Positions 28,401 to 43,700 of a stretch of 64,000 nt of DNA are shown in pieces; the stretch's first letter is position 1, and every line of letters starts with the position of its first letter. The notes beneath the pieces were generated by a model. That model was not told where the DNA came from, searched no databases, and was given only the letters and a program-made list of their open reading frames with translations. The translations under genes were made by a program, and so were the position numbers. This DNA is from Patella vulgata. Taxonomy: Eukaryota; Mollusca; Gastropoda; Patellidae. The stretch lies in contig NC_065886.2 of NCBI RefSeq assembly GCF_932274485.2, positions 13,467,501 to 13,531,500 on the forward strand, in the 5' to 3' direction.

Positions 28401-29700
28401 CGGAGTTCCTGTCAGTGTAACCTTACCTATACGGGGGGTGGGGTGGGGTGGGGCGTCTACGGAAAATAGCGCTTATGACAAACAATGAAATATCATACAT
28501 TCAGTACCGTGGGTCAAACCATTGACCTCTGTTACCTATATGTGAACATTGCATAGATAATGAATAAGGACGGCATGTCTAAAACGTCGAATATACATCA
28601 TCAGTCGATTTGATCTCCTCTGGAAATGTCCATAACATTTATATGGTTCTTCCTGCAAATCGATTAAGAGAGGCCATTGACCATCAATTCAGCAAACATC
28701 GTTCTAATATTCTCGTCAACTGTCAACGCGCATTATTGGTTTTAAAGTAGTCGTCACATTAGCTAGTGTCTTTGTATAAGAAATATTCAAATATGAGTGT
28801 TTTGCATTTGGAACTTCAAAAGCAAATCGAAAAGTGTCATAATAAATAGGCACTCTTTCTCCAAGAGCTTAAATGTTACACCCTTTCCGCACACTGAGAA
28901 CTGTCTATTTCGAAAATAGATCTTTGCGCTGAATGGTCTCCGTGTTTAAAAATTAGTATCCTGTATTGTAATGCAGTTCTAATACGTTTCAGACTCACAA
29001 ATTATAAATATGAAATTACAATTTGATTAAACGGAAAGACAATACATACTTCCCAAAATCCTCGAATTATGCTTAATGTTTACGACAAAATCGATATAAC
29101 AGCAGGTCGTGGTCCCCTTTTCCCTGGCAAAATTTTCCCCATATCACACTGTATGGCGTATATCCGTCTTCATTAGCCCAGTCGGAGCAGAACAGTAGGA
29201 CGTCAAACCCCATTTCATTTCGTTTGTTTGGACTATAACTTTAAACACGAATCCTTGTAAGTATAAGTGTTTGTCTGGTTGTTCAAACATTTCAAATTTC
29301 TTTGAGGTCAGTATAGACATGCAAATAGAAAAATACGTCATAGAATTTTTTCAAGAACATTAAAGTAAATAAACAATTTTTTGGGGGTTTAAAGTAAATG
29401 GGCAACGTCACCAAATGTTTATTTACTGGAAAATATAACATATAAGGAAAGTTGTTAAGAAGAGATGCTGTCTTTAGAAATCGGTAAAAATAAAAGAATA
29501 AGAAATATGTGAAGATCTTATACTAAATATGGAGTGACTTCCTGGTTCTATCATTCTTCGGGTTCTGTCTGAGAAAGCAGCTTAGTCTCGTATTTACTCT
29601 GTGGCACAGTTAATACAAAATAAAATAAAACTACGCGAATTAAAAATTGAACTATATGTTAGTCCCGAAATGACCTAGTTTGTGTCGAGTGAACGTTAAA

Positions 29701-29736
<36 letters not shown>

Positions 29737-31702
29737 TGTGTAAGAGAGAGTTGATTGTACAAACAACATCTGTTTCGTTCATTACGGATTTCAGAGTTAT
29801 TGTAGTCGATCGAAACCAGAACGTAGATGATTAAGATCTGATTCTATTAAGAATTGATTGTATCGATATATTTTAGAGGATTGCACTATAGACAAAAGGG
29901 GATTGGTGTACTTGTTAAATCAATTGATTGTTGTTTAATGTGGCACAGTGTGTTGGGCACCGACCTACTAATCAGGGGTCGGGGTTCTATGCAGATATTG
30001 GGCAAGATAGTTCTCCGGGATTTCCATCTTGGTTTCCGAATTCTCAGTGTTGCAGGAAGAGGGGGAGGAGGGGGGGGGGTGTTTGACAACGCATAGTAGT
30101 TCTGGCCGTTCTGGCCGGCTGGAGGAAATTCGAAGTCTGGTGTACACGTAAAAGAACCACTGGCAATAGGAAATGAAATAGTATGGGGTTTAAAGTCTTA
30201 GCCTTCTGCTCCGACTGGAATAATGAAGACGGGAATACGCCATACATTGTGCTATTAGGGAACTTTTGCCCGGTTAGCGGCACTGTGCCCCGCTCTTATA
30301 TCGAATTCCAACTGCCGGGGGATCTTTTACGTGCAAGCAAAAGTATACACGGGACCTCATTTTTTCGTCCCATCCGAACGACAAGACAGCACTAGAACCA
30401 CTGACAAGGGGAACCCATGTCGGAAAATCTGCTCCGACAGGGCTAATGAAGATAGGCATACGCCATACAGTGTGCTGGGAGGGAAATTTTGTCCGGGCAG
30501 CGGCTTTTCGTCCGACTCTTATATTGGATTCCAGAACTCAATACAACTGTATTTTCACTAAATATAACTGTTGCCATGTAAAACAGTAAATTTCAATCGT
30601 ATAACTCAAATTATAACATACAGAAATTCCAGAAAAAATTAATTTTAAACATACATTATACAAGAGCTAAATCTGCCTATTGCAGGTCTTCTTTCGGTCT
30701 GAAATGGTATCTAAACTATTAATTAGACATTAATCAACTTATCCACATCATAATCAACTCTCTATGCCATCGCTAGCCTACAATATTTAGCGGATTGGAA
30801 TACATTTTTTAAAAAAGTAATTAAACGTAAAAGTGGATAATCGAGACTTTTTTTTTTAATGTACCGACTTTAGTAATGATGATCGAGGCTAGCCTAAAAT
30901 TCAAAAGCTGATCTCGGTTTAGAGTGCAGGAGCAATTTGACTGAAATATTCAGCATATTCTATTTACGTTATCTTTATTAACTCTTTATCTAATCTCACC
31001 TTGTGCCCCTTTAAGTCAACAGAGGGCCTAAATTCTCTAAAACATTAACGGTGAGAGAGAAAGAAATGGGGTTTAAAGTCCACTCGACACAAACTAGGCC
31101 ATTTAGGGACTAACATATGGTTTAATTTTATTTCAATAATTCGTTTGCGCGTAGGGGTTCTTAGCAGTGGGAGGAAACCGGAGGACCCAAAGAAAACCCA
31201 CGAGGTTGGACAGGCGACCCTAATCCTTGTCACGTACAACCGGGGATTCGAAACCACGCCAGTTGAAAAAATATTAACAGTATTCGACGAAACGCAAACT
31301 TGATCCGTACCAAACCTCAATCAAATATCTCATACGTTACATCCACATCAAAGGGTTAATAAATAAAACTAATGCTATACAGGATATTTTGTTATTCGAT
31401 ATTCCATTTAGCCCGAGTTTGATAAAACAAAAACGTAATTCAATAGATCTGTATTATCCCTCTTATTTGTCATTTGATATTGAATATTAGCCTGTGCTTG
31501 TTAAACAAATTGTAATTCAATAGATCTGTATATCTCGCTTATTTGTTATTTGATATTCCATATTGCCTGCGCTTGGTAAATAAAAATTTGTAATTCAAGA
31601 GATCCCGCTTTGTAACATACCTAATGCAATGGTTTGTTAATATAAGATGTCACGGCATATTAGTGTAATGGCAGGCACGACACAAGTCGCTTCCTTAGGT
31701 TT

Positions 31703-31741
<39 letters not shown>

Positions 31742-34700
31742 TAACGTCCACTGAACACAAACCAGGTCGCTTGTGGTCTAACATACATGTATGGTTCAAT
31801 TTTATTTCAACAATTCACTTGTGCGCAGGGGTCTTTAGCAGTGGGAGAAAACCCATGAAGCTTGACAGACGACCCTACTTCTTGTCACGTACCAGCGGAG
31901 AATCGAAACCACGACATTTGACTCAATGACAGACCTTATAATACAACGCGCACGCGCTAACCTCCCCCCTCCTTGTCCAAAAGAGGTTGAACATAGAACC
32001 TTGAAATATACATTTACATAGTAAATGAAATGAACTGAAACGGGGTTTAACGTCCTACTGTTTTGCTCCGAACTGGGCTAATGAAGACGGGCATACGCCA
32101 TACAGTGTGCTATGATGGAAATTTTGCCCGGACAGCGACATTATAGTGTGTCTACTCTACATAGTAAATACATTTTACATGGGGTAGTAATAGTTGACAT
32201 TTTCCCATAGATTTAAACTATAACTAATTATATCTTGACTAAAAAGTAAATAAAAATCGTCATGAAAAGGGCGGGTGCGGGGGGGGGGGCTTAGTACAAA
32301 TCACCCTGAGAACAAACTTGGTAGTCTGTATCCTGATGTCGTCAATTTAACCAATATGCTTCGCGGAACAGCTATAATCATGTTGGGACACAACACAGCG
32401 TGTAGATGTATATCTTGGCGGTTTGCCAAGTCTCGTCAAACGCTTCGCGGAGCAATAGGTAGTTATTTAAGGTAAGAAAGGTGTTATCATCCGGTCTTTC
32501 TGTGATAAGAGAGGAGCGATAATGGATATAAATCATCCAGTCTTTTTTGTTTCATTCATTGCACTAACGTATATAAATGAGACCTGCTACTAATATTCAT
32601 ACCACAAAGAGACGCCACACAGCTTAGTATCAACTGCTATCAAAATAGTCAATAAAATGAAATTTCTACCATTGTTGAAAGAAGTCCAACAATTGATGAA
32701 GGATATTGACTCAATATCAAATTATCAAGTTAAGGTGGAAAGTTTTAAGAATCGTGACAACCTTACAGAGAGAGATGGTGCTATGATACTACGCCTGGAA
32801 ATTAAACCTAATGATGGATATTATAACGGAACCACCCATTTTTTCAATGTAAGAACATAATAAGTTAAAAGCACATTTTGGCAAATGAAGTATCCCCAAG
32901 AGTTGTTATAAATAAACGAGAGAGGAGAGAGAGAGAGAGAGTCCACTGGACACAAAGTTTTTTCGGGACTAACATGGTTCAATTTTATTTCAATAATTCA
33001 CTTGCCGTGCCTACATATTATCCATCCACTATTAATATAACAATCAATATGGCGACTCAGAAATTAAACAGAGTTTTACGCTCCACTTTTCTAACTAAGA
33101 CGATTGTACGTCTTGCAGTGTCCTATGACTGCCTGGGCATTAATCATCGAATTCCTATTGTCAAAAGTTCATTTACGTGCACACCAATATGTCCGCGGGC
33201 CCTCGGTTTTCGTCCCATCCGAATGACTAGGTCCTCAGTACAGCACGACTGATAGATACCTTGTAAATGTAAAAATGAGTCGTTTCGTTCCACTTTCTAC
33301 CCCTGCTTTAAACAAGAAAGAACTGTTGTCATTTGCAATAAAATGGTAAAAATATCCCACCAATGACATCGGATGATTTCTTAGAACACCTATTATAGCT
33401 GATGATCTCTTAGAACACCTAGGATATCCTCTGATTTCTTAGAACACCTATGATATATTATGATTTATTACAACACCTGTGATATCTTATGATTTATTAG
33501 AACACCTATGACATCTTATTTTTTATTAGAACACCTATGATATCCTATGAGTTATTAGAACGCCTATGATATCCTATGAGTTATTAGAACGCCTATGATA
33601 TCGGATGATTAATTTAAACACCTGTGATATCTTGTGATTTATTAGAACACCTATGATACTGGAGGATTTATTACAACACCTATGATTTATCTATTTCGTT
33701 TCTCTTTCTTTGCAGTTTATAATAACGGAAGACTATCCCAATGAGCCACCCGTGATACAATGTGAAACTAGGATATTCCATCCAAATATAGTCGAAATGA
33801 CGCGAGTGGATCGCCATGAGTCAAATGTTTGCTTGAATATATTGGAAGAACCAAACTGGGATCCGACGATAGGACTTGGTGGGTGTGTCATAGGAATTCT
33901 ATATCTGCTTTATAACCCACAGCTGGATGATCCCTGGTTTATTGAAACATTTAGTGAAAGTGAATTTGAGGAACGTCTAAAAGAATGTTTACCAGAGTTT
34001 ACGATAGAAAACGATAAAACGGTGCGAAAACCTAAACAGTACAATCAAATCATTTTATTAGATGATGATGACGATGATGATGATAATGATGATGAATTAG
34101 AAAAAATGGATGACAGCCTTGCGCCACCAAAAGAAATGGGTGCAAATCTCCAAGAAACCCAAATAAACATGGACCAAACTATATCAGAGAATGAAACGAG
34201 TGCAATGGATGTCGACACTTCTGAATTGATGGTGCCAGGCTATACGTGTGAGACGGCAACAATTAAAATGGATTCTAAATACGAACTAGAAGATACATTC
34301 TCTGGTTATAAATTGACAAGACACGGAACAACGGCTATACCGGATTTAGACATCAATACCATCTCGCCATTTTCGTTTCTAGTTAAAAGATTTACCGTAT
34401 GATTCAATGTACTCAATTATGATCATCGGACATTAAGCGTATAAATCACTGGCACGTGATCTGCGTCACGTGATCAAGGCGGGAGTTAGAAAGTAGTTCA
34501 TTCTTCTAGTCCACCGCGAGTTGTCAACAACAACAATTGATCACATTTATTGTTTATATCAAAGATTTTCTATACCGTTCGGGTAAATTTCTGGAGACGA
34601 TTATTGAATTCGAACCCAGGTTCCAGAGCTTTTTTGATCAAAGATCTTTTTAGGTCTAGTTTTCCCGGCCGACGAGGTCGTCGTTGATGGATAAAAGTAT

Positions 34701-37700
34701 CGACTTTTAGGTCAATATGTATTTCATCTTTTAGCATTATTTTGATGTCATTGTAAATAGCGTTTTGGATAGTAAATTGTACAGGAATAACTTTTGTGTC
34801 TATTCTTCATTATTGTTATATTCCATTATTTGAATTATATTAACGTATTCATTTATATATTCAATTATTTGTATTATATTAACATATTCATTTATATATT
34901 CCATTATTTGTATTATATTAACATATTCATTTATATATTCTATTATTTGAATTATATTAGCGCATTCATTTATATATTCCATTATTTGTAATATATTAAC
35001 GCATTCATTTATATATTCCATTATTTGTATTATATTAACGTATTCATGTATATATTCCATTATTGTTATATTCCATTATTTGTATTTTATCACCCAATAA
35101 TACATTCTACAGTAGATATCGCTTGTGTGATATATTTCATAATCTAGGAGATATCGCTTTACATGAATTTGATTGGTCAGTTTGAGAGGAACTACTTTTT
35201 TTATTTTCAAAGAACAGTTCATTTCTTATTAAAAGTACCTTTTGTTTGATTAAAAATGAACTATAGTTATTCAATTGATCTTGATGGAAACACTGGGTCA
35301 ATATAAAGGACTTTGCAATGGTTGAATTGCTGTATCACTACGCCGTAATGTTCAGTAAAAGTGAAATCTACAGCAAAAAATTATATTTATCTATTTGTGC
35401 ATGTAAGAAGGGATTGGGTGATAAATAAAATCTCCTACTCGTCTTTTTTGATATCAAAAAATATCAACACTCGTTGATAAAGTAAAAAAAACTCGGCAGA
35501 GCCTCGTTTTTTGTTACTTTATCAACTTGTGTTGATATTTTTTGATATCAAAAAAGACTGGTAGGAGATTCTCTATATATTAACGTATCCATGTATATAT
35601 TCCTTCATCTGTATGATATTAACGTATTCATGTGTATATTTTTGTTAATAAAACACGGTCGTCATGCTCTCGTCTGGGCTATCGGCAAAATATGATTTTG
35701 TGTTTTGTATTAGACAAAATTAGATAGAAAAGTATGTACTGGAAATTTTATTCAAATTACTTTATTCTGAGGCAAGCTCTCATTTTTTGTAGTTTTGACA
35801 AGATGTGTGTTTTGATTGTTTATCATCGTAAACACAGTACTGGTATAATTGAGACTTAACCTAGCTTCCCCATTTGTAAATGAAATCATTAAATGGCCGA
35901 ACCGGTCTAATCTACTTAAAATGTTGATTAAAGGGCTTGGTTATGGGCTTGTCATGTTAATAAATGTCTAATTAATAAATAATATAACATTTAAGGCCTA
36001 AAGAAAGACCTGTGATAGGCAGATTTAGCTCTTGAACAATCTATCTTTAATTGTTTTATTGGCAATCACTGGTAAAATATCTCTCATAGTGTTGCGTATG
36101 TGCCCCTTCTTTACCCCGGTCGATGTAGAACAGTAGGACGTTAAACCCTATTTCATTTATGGACTGGATAAGTTAATTAATGTCTGATTAATAATTTAGA
36201 TAACATGTCAGGCCTAAAGAAAGGCCGGTAATAAGCAGATTTGGCTCTTGCATAATGTATGTTTAATACAAGTTTACTAAGCACGATTCAATTAAAACCT
36301 CGCAACAATTATTTTGTCGGTGATGTAGGCGGTATTGAGCCCGTGTCGCGCGGCCATATTGAAAAGCATTTTCCCACTGTAAATTATTGAACCCAAAAAG
36401 AATAATAACTGTGATATATACATGAATGTATTTGAAAGAGAACAGATTTTCTTGTCAGTATATAGTGCTTTATAGCCATAGACTAATGACACCGTTTATA
36501 CACCTACGGGAATAGTTCGGCGATAAAATTAGTATTTACGTGTCTTTTGTCCACAAATAATTCGTTATAATAATTCATAGGTGCGTTCTTCCTGCACTAT
36601 AATCTTTTGATTTTCTTTCTCATCTAAATTACGTGTTTTTGAAGAGACTGATTATGTGTTATCATCTAGATAAAAGGCAGTTGAAAACATATGATGTCTT
36701 ATGTTGGGTTTAAACATAGTGCGTCTTGGGCCAAATGGGATTTTTAAAGATGGAAGTCCACTGTTCAAATTGGAATAAAATGAAATGGGGTTTAACGTCT
36801 TACTGTTGTGCCCTGGCTGGGCTAATGAAGACAACATACATGTACGTCATTTAGTGTGTTATGAGGGAAATTTTGCCTGGACAGCGGTTCAACGGTCTAC
36901 TCTTTATTTCGAGTTCGAACTGGCAATGAGTCTTTTACGTGCACGTCAACATGTATCCGGGACCTCGGTGTTTCGTTCCATTCGAACGACTGTACGTTTT
37001 CCTTCTGGCCCTCTGTCCCGTTGCACTGTTCATGGTTTACTTGTCTCCGCCGATAAAGCTGATGAACATGGGCTTACTGCATCCTCGGTGGACGTTTTGC
37101 CATGAAAGCAGTCTGAAATAGGACCGTAATGTCGGTTTTTTGTCCCATCCGAAAGACAAGACGTTTTCCCCCACGGCGAGACGGTGGTGTCATTGGTTTA
37201 TTGGAATGGGAACAATATATCTAGAAATAACGGGTGTCGTTTACAATATACAGCATGCTTACTTATTTCCAGACATGGAATTGGTAAATTCCATTCCCAA
37301 ACATCAGATATCAGATCGATTTTCTTCTTGTATTTCGATATAAGAGTAGGCTGCAGTGCCGTTGTCCGGGCAAAATTTCCTCATGGTACACTGTACGGTG
37401 CCGTCTTACTTAGCCCAAGCACGACAGCACAGTAGGACGTTAAACTCCATTTCGTTTCATTTTATTTACAAACTAAAATATCCTGCGATCCTACTAAATG
37501 CCGGCCTTCAAGTTGGTTCAAATGTGGACAAAGAATTGCAATTTTGATTAATCAGTTGATCAGTAGTGGCATTCACTAAAACGCCGCCTGTCAGTTAATT
37601 GTACGCGATTGCACGCAATAAAATATATATAAAGCACATGGACGGTTGCCTAACAAATGATTGTTGCTTCACAAGCGGAAAATACCTGGCTGGTGATGGT

Positions 37701-40700
37701 TTTGTCTACAGAGCTGTCATTGCATTACAGGTTTTAAAATAGCTGTCATCTGCATTAAATATGTATGAAATTGACGTTCAGAGATAACAGGCTATTGCTC
37801 CTTAAAAATCTATATTAACGGGTAATTTATAATAAGCGCTTCAGACTTGAAAATCAAAATAGACATTAGTATAGGGACAGCGTATCAACACGACATTTAC
37901 GTCACGAATTCCTATTTAGAACTGTCATATTTACGCGTGATGTGTTAAAGAGCTTGAAATCGGTTAAATATAGGATGGAGATGGCATTTGGTCAATGTTC
38001 TACAGTCATCGTTGAACATTAAATGGATTGAAATGGGATTTAGCATCTTACTTTTCAGTACCGACTGGCCTAATGAAGATGGACATACCGTGTACTATGA
38101 GGTACATTTTGCCCAGACAGCGGCACTATGGTCTATTCTTTATTTCAAATTCCAACTGCCAAGGGCTCTATTACGTGCACGCCTCGGTTTTGCGTCCCAT
38201 TCGCACGAAAAGACACTGCCCTTGCCTGGCCCTACGTACTGCACCGCCACTAAGGGGGAAATCGCTCCGGAAAGCCCAGAGGATTTTTATCCACCAACAC
38301 CGTGATCGAACTTGGTACCCCAAATCTAGCAAGCCGACGCCTTGCCCACTTCTGTTACGTGACCCCATAAATACTTTGGGAGTCACGGTGTCTAAGGCTC
38401 GCTAGCCTAGAGGGCACGTGTTTGATGCCGATTTTCCCGCGTGCTTTCCCCTTGTCAGTGGTGAAGGACGGAGGGCCTGACAAGGACAGCTGTTTAGTCG
38501 TTCGGATGGGACCAAAAACCGAGGCCCCGTGTATACATTGGCTTGCACGTAAAATATCCTTGGCAGTTGTGCACGTTTTACATATTATACCTTTAATTTC
38601 TGTGCTTTTATTTATTTATTTTTTTTTTTACCCCATAAAAAAAAAATAAGGAAAAAATGATAAAAAGAAACAAGCTAACCGCTGTGGTATGGGGAGATAT
38701 TTGTACTAAGAACAATAATAAAGCAATAATTTTGCTAACTGTGCAAGTTTTACACATTAAACTTTTAATTTCTTTGTTGTTATTTTTTTCTACTCGAATT
38801 AAAAAAAAAACTAAAAAAACTTTCAAGCAAAATATAAGCCAAGACTTAATAAATAACCGATGCACGTTTTCACGTTTCACGTTTCTGGACTTTTATTTTA
38901 TTTACCTTTATAAAAAAAAATTTAAAAAAAAACATTCAAGCAAAACAAAATAAACCAAAGTCTAATAAATAACCGATGAATATGTTCTTCTTAAAGGGAC
39001 AATAACACTCTTGCTGGCTTGAAAGCTCCAGAAAATAAATAATATCTCTATCTAAGTACTAGATGTTTAAGTGTCCTACCTGTTGTGTAAATTATCCATT
39101 ACATCCTATTTTACTTGTTTAGAGGGTTCGAAATAAGGTGTGTTAAGATGAAATTTGTATCATCAATTAATTGAAATATTCTAAAATAATACAATTTGTT
39201 TACCACAATAAAGATTGGGACATATTATTCAGTTACAACAAGAGTGGTATTGAGCCTTTAAATGTGTCGCAACGCATATAATAATGTAATATGAATGTAT
39301 ATGAACTGATTTACATTCAATCGTTTCTGTTTTTACTCTAATTTCTAATCAGTTATATTTGGCAATCTCTGGCGTCTGGTTATTCCAGTCTACAACGATA
39401 GTATTTATTGCGTATGCTCTCCAGATAAGCATATGCCGTCACCGTTTGACATGACTTGTGGAATATGTCTAGCCGCGTTTTTCGAGTCCCTTGTTACAAA
39501 TGGGGCTGAAACGCATTATTGTATACGATTCGTGTACCAAAGGTAAAATGTTTACTTTGTCCTAAATATTGGATATCAGATCACATTTTCTCGATAAGAT
39601 CACAACATCAATGTTGATTTAAATTGACAAATACTTCGTGTTTTCAAAGTCGAAGACTTTGTATGACATTGAGCTAGAGACTTACTTTAATGTCACCCGG
39701 GTAATTTTAGACAAAAAATAAGTGATATAAAAGAAATAACGTCTGGTGTTTTATTCATCTGAGAATAACAGAAACATTAAACGTGTAAACATCATCGTAA
39801 AATAAAATCACCTTTTATCAGGTTCTTTTTAATGTCTAATTACAAATCTTGAGCATCAACTTTTTTACCGTAATCTTTACATGACATTTAGAAACGGGAT
39901 AGAGTGAAAACGGAAACATATACTTATGAAAAACTACGGTGGCCCATATACGACTTTTAAATATTTTGCAGTTAAGGGGTTTGTCGTATTTTGGTTTTAG
40001 GTTGTCGCAACTTAACCTTACAATGCAGTCGTTAAGTGCGACCTTAAGCTCCAGTTAATCAATTGATTAATATGTAAATATATTCATCCTGATGATACTT
40101 AACGTAACTTTATATGAAACAAATAACGTTTGATGGTTTTATTGGGGCCTCAGCTTCAACCCAAGATATATCCTTCCTTTAATTCAAGAGGGCACAAGAT
40201 CGAACGAGGCCAGTTAGTGACACGTGAGTTACCACCTAGGTGAAAAGGTTATCATCCAGGTGAAAATTTATCAACTGGGTGAAAAGTTATCAACGAGGTG
40301 AAAACGTTTGCACCTAGCGCAGCAGTAAGAAAACAAACCTAACACTAAAAACCTAAACCAAAAACTACAAAATATTTAAAAGTCGTATATATGGGCCAGC
40401 GTAGAAAACAGCCACTAGTGTATAATTTTAAGGCGAGATTCCCAAGAATATTCTCTCAACGTTATCAAGCCAATAAAGCAAGTAGTAGTAGTAGTAGTAG
40501 TACCTTGATTTTGTATCGTATCTCCTTCCACTAAAGTGTTTTCGCCGAAGCTTCTTCCTATATATTTAGAATATGATTTTGCAATCCTTCCTATTACTGC
40601 CTTAGACCATGGAGTGGTTTATTGGGAAGTTCTGGTCTTTATTTAATACAAATCATATCGTTTGGTAGTTGATCTATAGAGACAATATTTATGCGGACAT

Positions 40701-43700
40701 ATGTGTCTCTTCTCTGGACAAACTGAACGACAGACTCACCCTACCTGCAGAGAAGTGACTCTGACACAGTGAATAGCCATGATATCCATATGACGTTATC
40801 TAAACGTCACAGGTCATGAGGTCACATCAACAAACAAATGTAAACACCATCATTATGATCATTATCAACATTACAAGACACAATGTTACATTGTAAATAA
40901 TAGCCTTCTTGCAGCCTTTAGGACTGTATAACCCGTACAGAACGTCGTATCGCTTCTTCCAATGATTTTTCACAAAAAAAAACATCATCTACAACTCTAG
41001 ATTTGACGTCGGCATATTGGCACTATTTTGTGCTTCGGTCGTGTCTATTTCAGATATACACAATCAATTCTGCTAATGTTGTTATCGTGGGGATTGACTA
41101 AAAGTTAATTTATTTCAGTTCTAAACAAAAATTTAAAACTTTAGCGCAATTTAAAAAAAAATAGCCAAATTCTGGCTGGGATTACTGAGCAAAATGGTCA
41201 TTCACTGTATACGTGCGAAAAAAAAAGCCAGCTACCATTTAATTTTCGTACGTTAGTTACGTACGTTTTCTGGATTGGTAGATGTCATCTTTGTAGGTTT
41301 AGTGTTTAGGTGTCTGACCGGTACTGATCGCAACCTTCCCTACTCTGCAGCTTTGGTACATATTTAGTAGACTAGTGTTTAGATGCCGGGTCCGCCTGAC
41401 CGTGACCCTCTCTTACTTCACTATTCTACTTAATCCAACAAGAGTCACTAGATCGTGGATTAGTTCGAAGATTCGCAGTTTTATTTCTGGTCTCAGCAAA
41501 AGTAAATTCCACGTGTTGAGAGTTATGTTGTTGTTCCGCATCATCCCCACTCGTTCCCTTCTCCCCTCCTTGTATACTTCATAGTCAACCAGCACATGAC
41601 TGATGGTACATTCCTCGCCGCACTCACAGACGATGGCTTGGTATTTGAAGTCTCGCAGACGTTCTGTTACTCCTAGTTTCCATATAAGTTTACATATATC
41701 TCTTATTGGTCGCTGACTTTGTGTAGATCTTTATGTATCAAGTTCAACAAGGTTCAGTTCCCATATTGAGATGATCTGTCTTTTAACCATACTGTAGATT
41801 TCTGTGATGCTGTAGTCTATGGTGCGGAACGGTGCTGCTGTCCTTAAGACCTTCGTTTGCGATTGGATCTGCCTCCTTTGATGTCCACGTGTGATTGAAT
41901 CCACACGAGTTCTAATTTGCTTCCTTTCTCTAGGACGTTTTGATACAGATTTCTGATTTCCAACATAACTGCTGGTTTTGAAATCGAGTTGTCATTCTGG
42001 ATTGAAATCAAGCTGCTCAGTAAATCTCTCGTTATGACGTTCGTTCGTACCCGGTGTTTAACGTCCACTTCCACCTACGATCTTACTAGTCCTTTGATGG
42101 GAGATCCATTATATAGCATCACGGGTGGCCACGATCTCTGCAGTGTAAACCGAAAAGTTATTGGGTTGATTCCTACTTATTCCCCGTTCCCCGTTTGGCA
42201 AAGTATTTTCTCAACGTTATCAAGCTAATAAAGCAATACAGATAAGAGGCAAATATAACATAACCGAAACCATACATGATAACAACTAGATCAAAGGCTT
42301 GTGACACAATAGGTTAAAATATACAATGACAAGATAGGCGGTATTTTCTTGAAAACGTTGAGAGAATACTCTTCGAACGTCGCCTTATATTCCATAAGTA
42401 TGGGCGGGGGGGGGGGGTATATCGTAGTTATTTTTGTTAAAAAATTCCGGAAATAAAAATTATCCGGATAATTTTATCCATATGTGTTTTTTCCTGTAAT
42501 TTACAGAAATTTCTTCAATTAACATAAATTCTATTTTCATATACAGAAAAACAAAAGCCTGGTATCGTAGTTATTTTTGTTAAAATCCGTGAAAAAACGT
42601 AAACCATGCCGGAAACAAAAATTATCAGGATAATTTTATCCGTATTCGTTTTTCCTGTAATTTACAGAAATTTCTTCAATTAACATACATTCTATTTTCA
42701 AATACAGAAAAACAAAATCCTGGTAAGTTTGGTGGTGTTATCCGTCCTTTAATTTAAGAGGGCGCAAGATCGAACGAGGCCAGTTAGTAACACGTGAGTT
42801 ACCACCTAGGTGAAAAGGTTATTACCCAGGTAAAAACGTTTCCAACTAGGGCAAAAGTAAGAAAACAACCCTAAAACTAAAATCCAAAACCCAAAACTAC
42901 AAAATATTTAAAAGTCATATATTGGATTGAAATCAAGTTGCTCAGTAAGTCTCTCGCTATGACGTTCGTTCGTACCTGGTGTTTAACGTCCACTTCCACC
43001 TACGATCTTACTAGTCCTTTGATGGGAGATCCATTATATAGCATCACGGGTGGCCACGATCTCTGCAGTGTACACCGAAAAGTTATTGGGCTGATTCCTA
43101 CTTATTTCCCGTTCCCCGTTTGGCAAAGTATTCTCTCAACGTTATCAAGCTAATAAAGCAATACAGATAAGAGGCAAATATAAAATAACCGAAACCATAC
43201 ATGATAACAACTAGATCAAAGGCTTGTGACACAATAGGTTAAAATATACAATGACAAGATAGGCGGTATTAGCTTGAAAACGTTGAGAGAATACTCTTCG
43301 AACGTCGCCTTAAATTCCATAAGTATGGCCGGGGGGGGGGGGGTATATCGTAGTTATTTTTGTTTAAAAATTCCGGAAACAAAAATTATCCGGATAATTT
43401 TATCCATATGTGTTTTTTCCTGTAATATACAGAAATTTCTTCAATTAACATAAATTCTATTTTCATATACAGAAAAACAAAAGCCTGGTATCGTAGTTAT
43501 TTTTGTTAAAATCCGTGAAAAAACATAAACAATTCTGGAAACAAAAATTATCAGGATAATTTTATCCGTATTCGTTTTTCCTGTAATTTACAGAAATTTC
43601 TTCAATTAACATACATTCTATTTTCAAATACAGAAAAACAAAATCCTGGTAAGTTTGGTGGTGTTATCCGTCCTTTAATTTAAGAGGGCGCAAGATCGAA

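Noticed and set aside
30640-31012. Possible retroviral LTR from paired ends
   Set aside because: The ends are inverted, not direct, and match the TTAA-flanked MITE-1 family. No LTR element or virus-like gene was recognised anywhere in the window.
34794-35060. Repetitive ORFs on both strands
   Set aside because: A 39-bp AT-rich array is open in several frames because 39 is divisible by three; no start context, domain or codon bias.
38657-38953. 98-codon Lys/Asn-rich ORF
   Set aside because: AT-rich direct repeats with A-runs; composition alone explains it.
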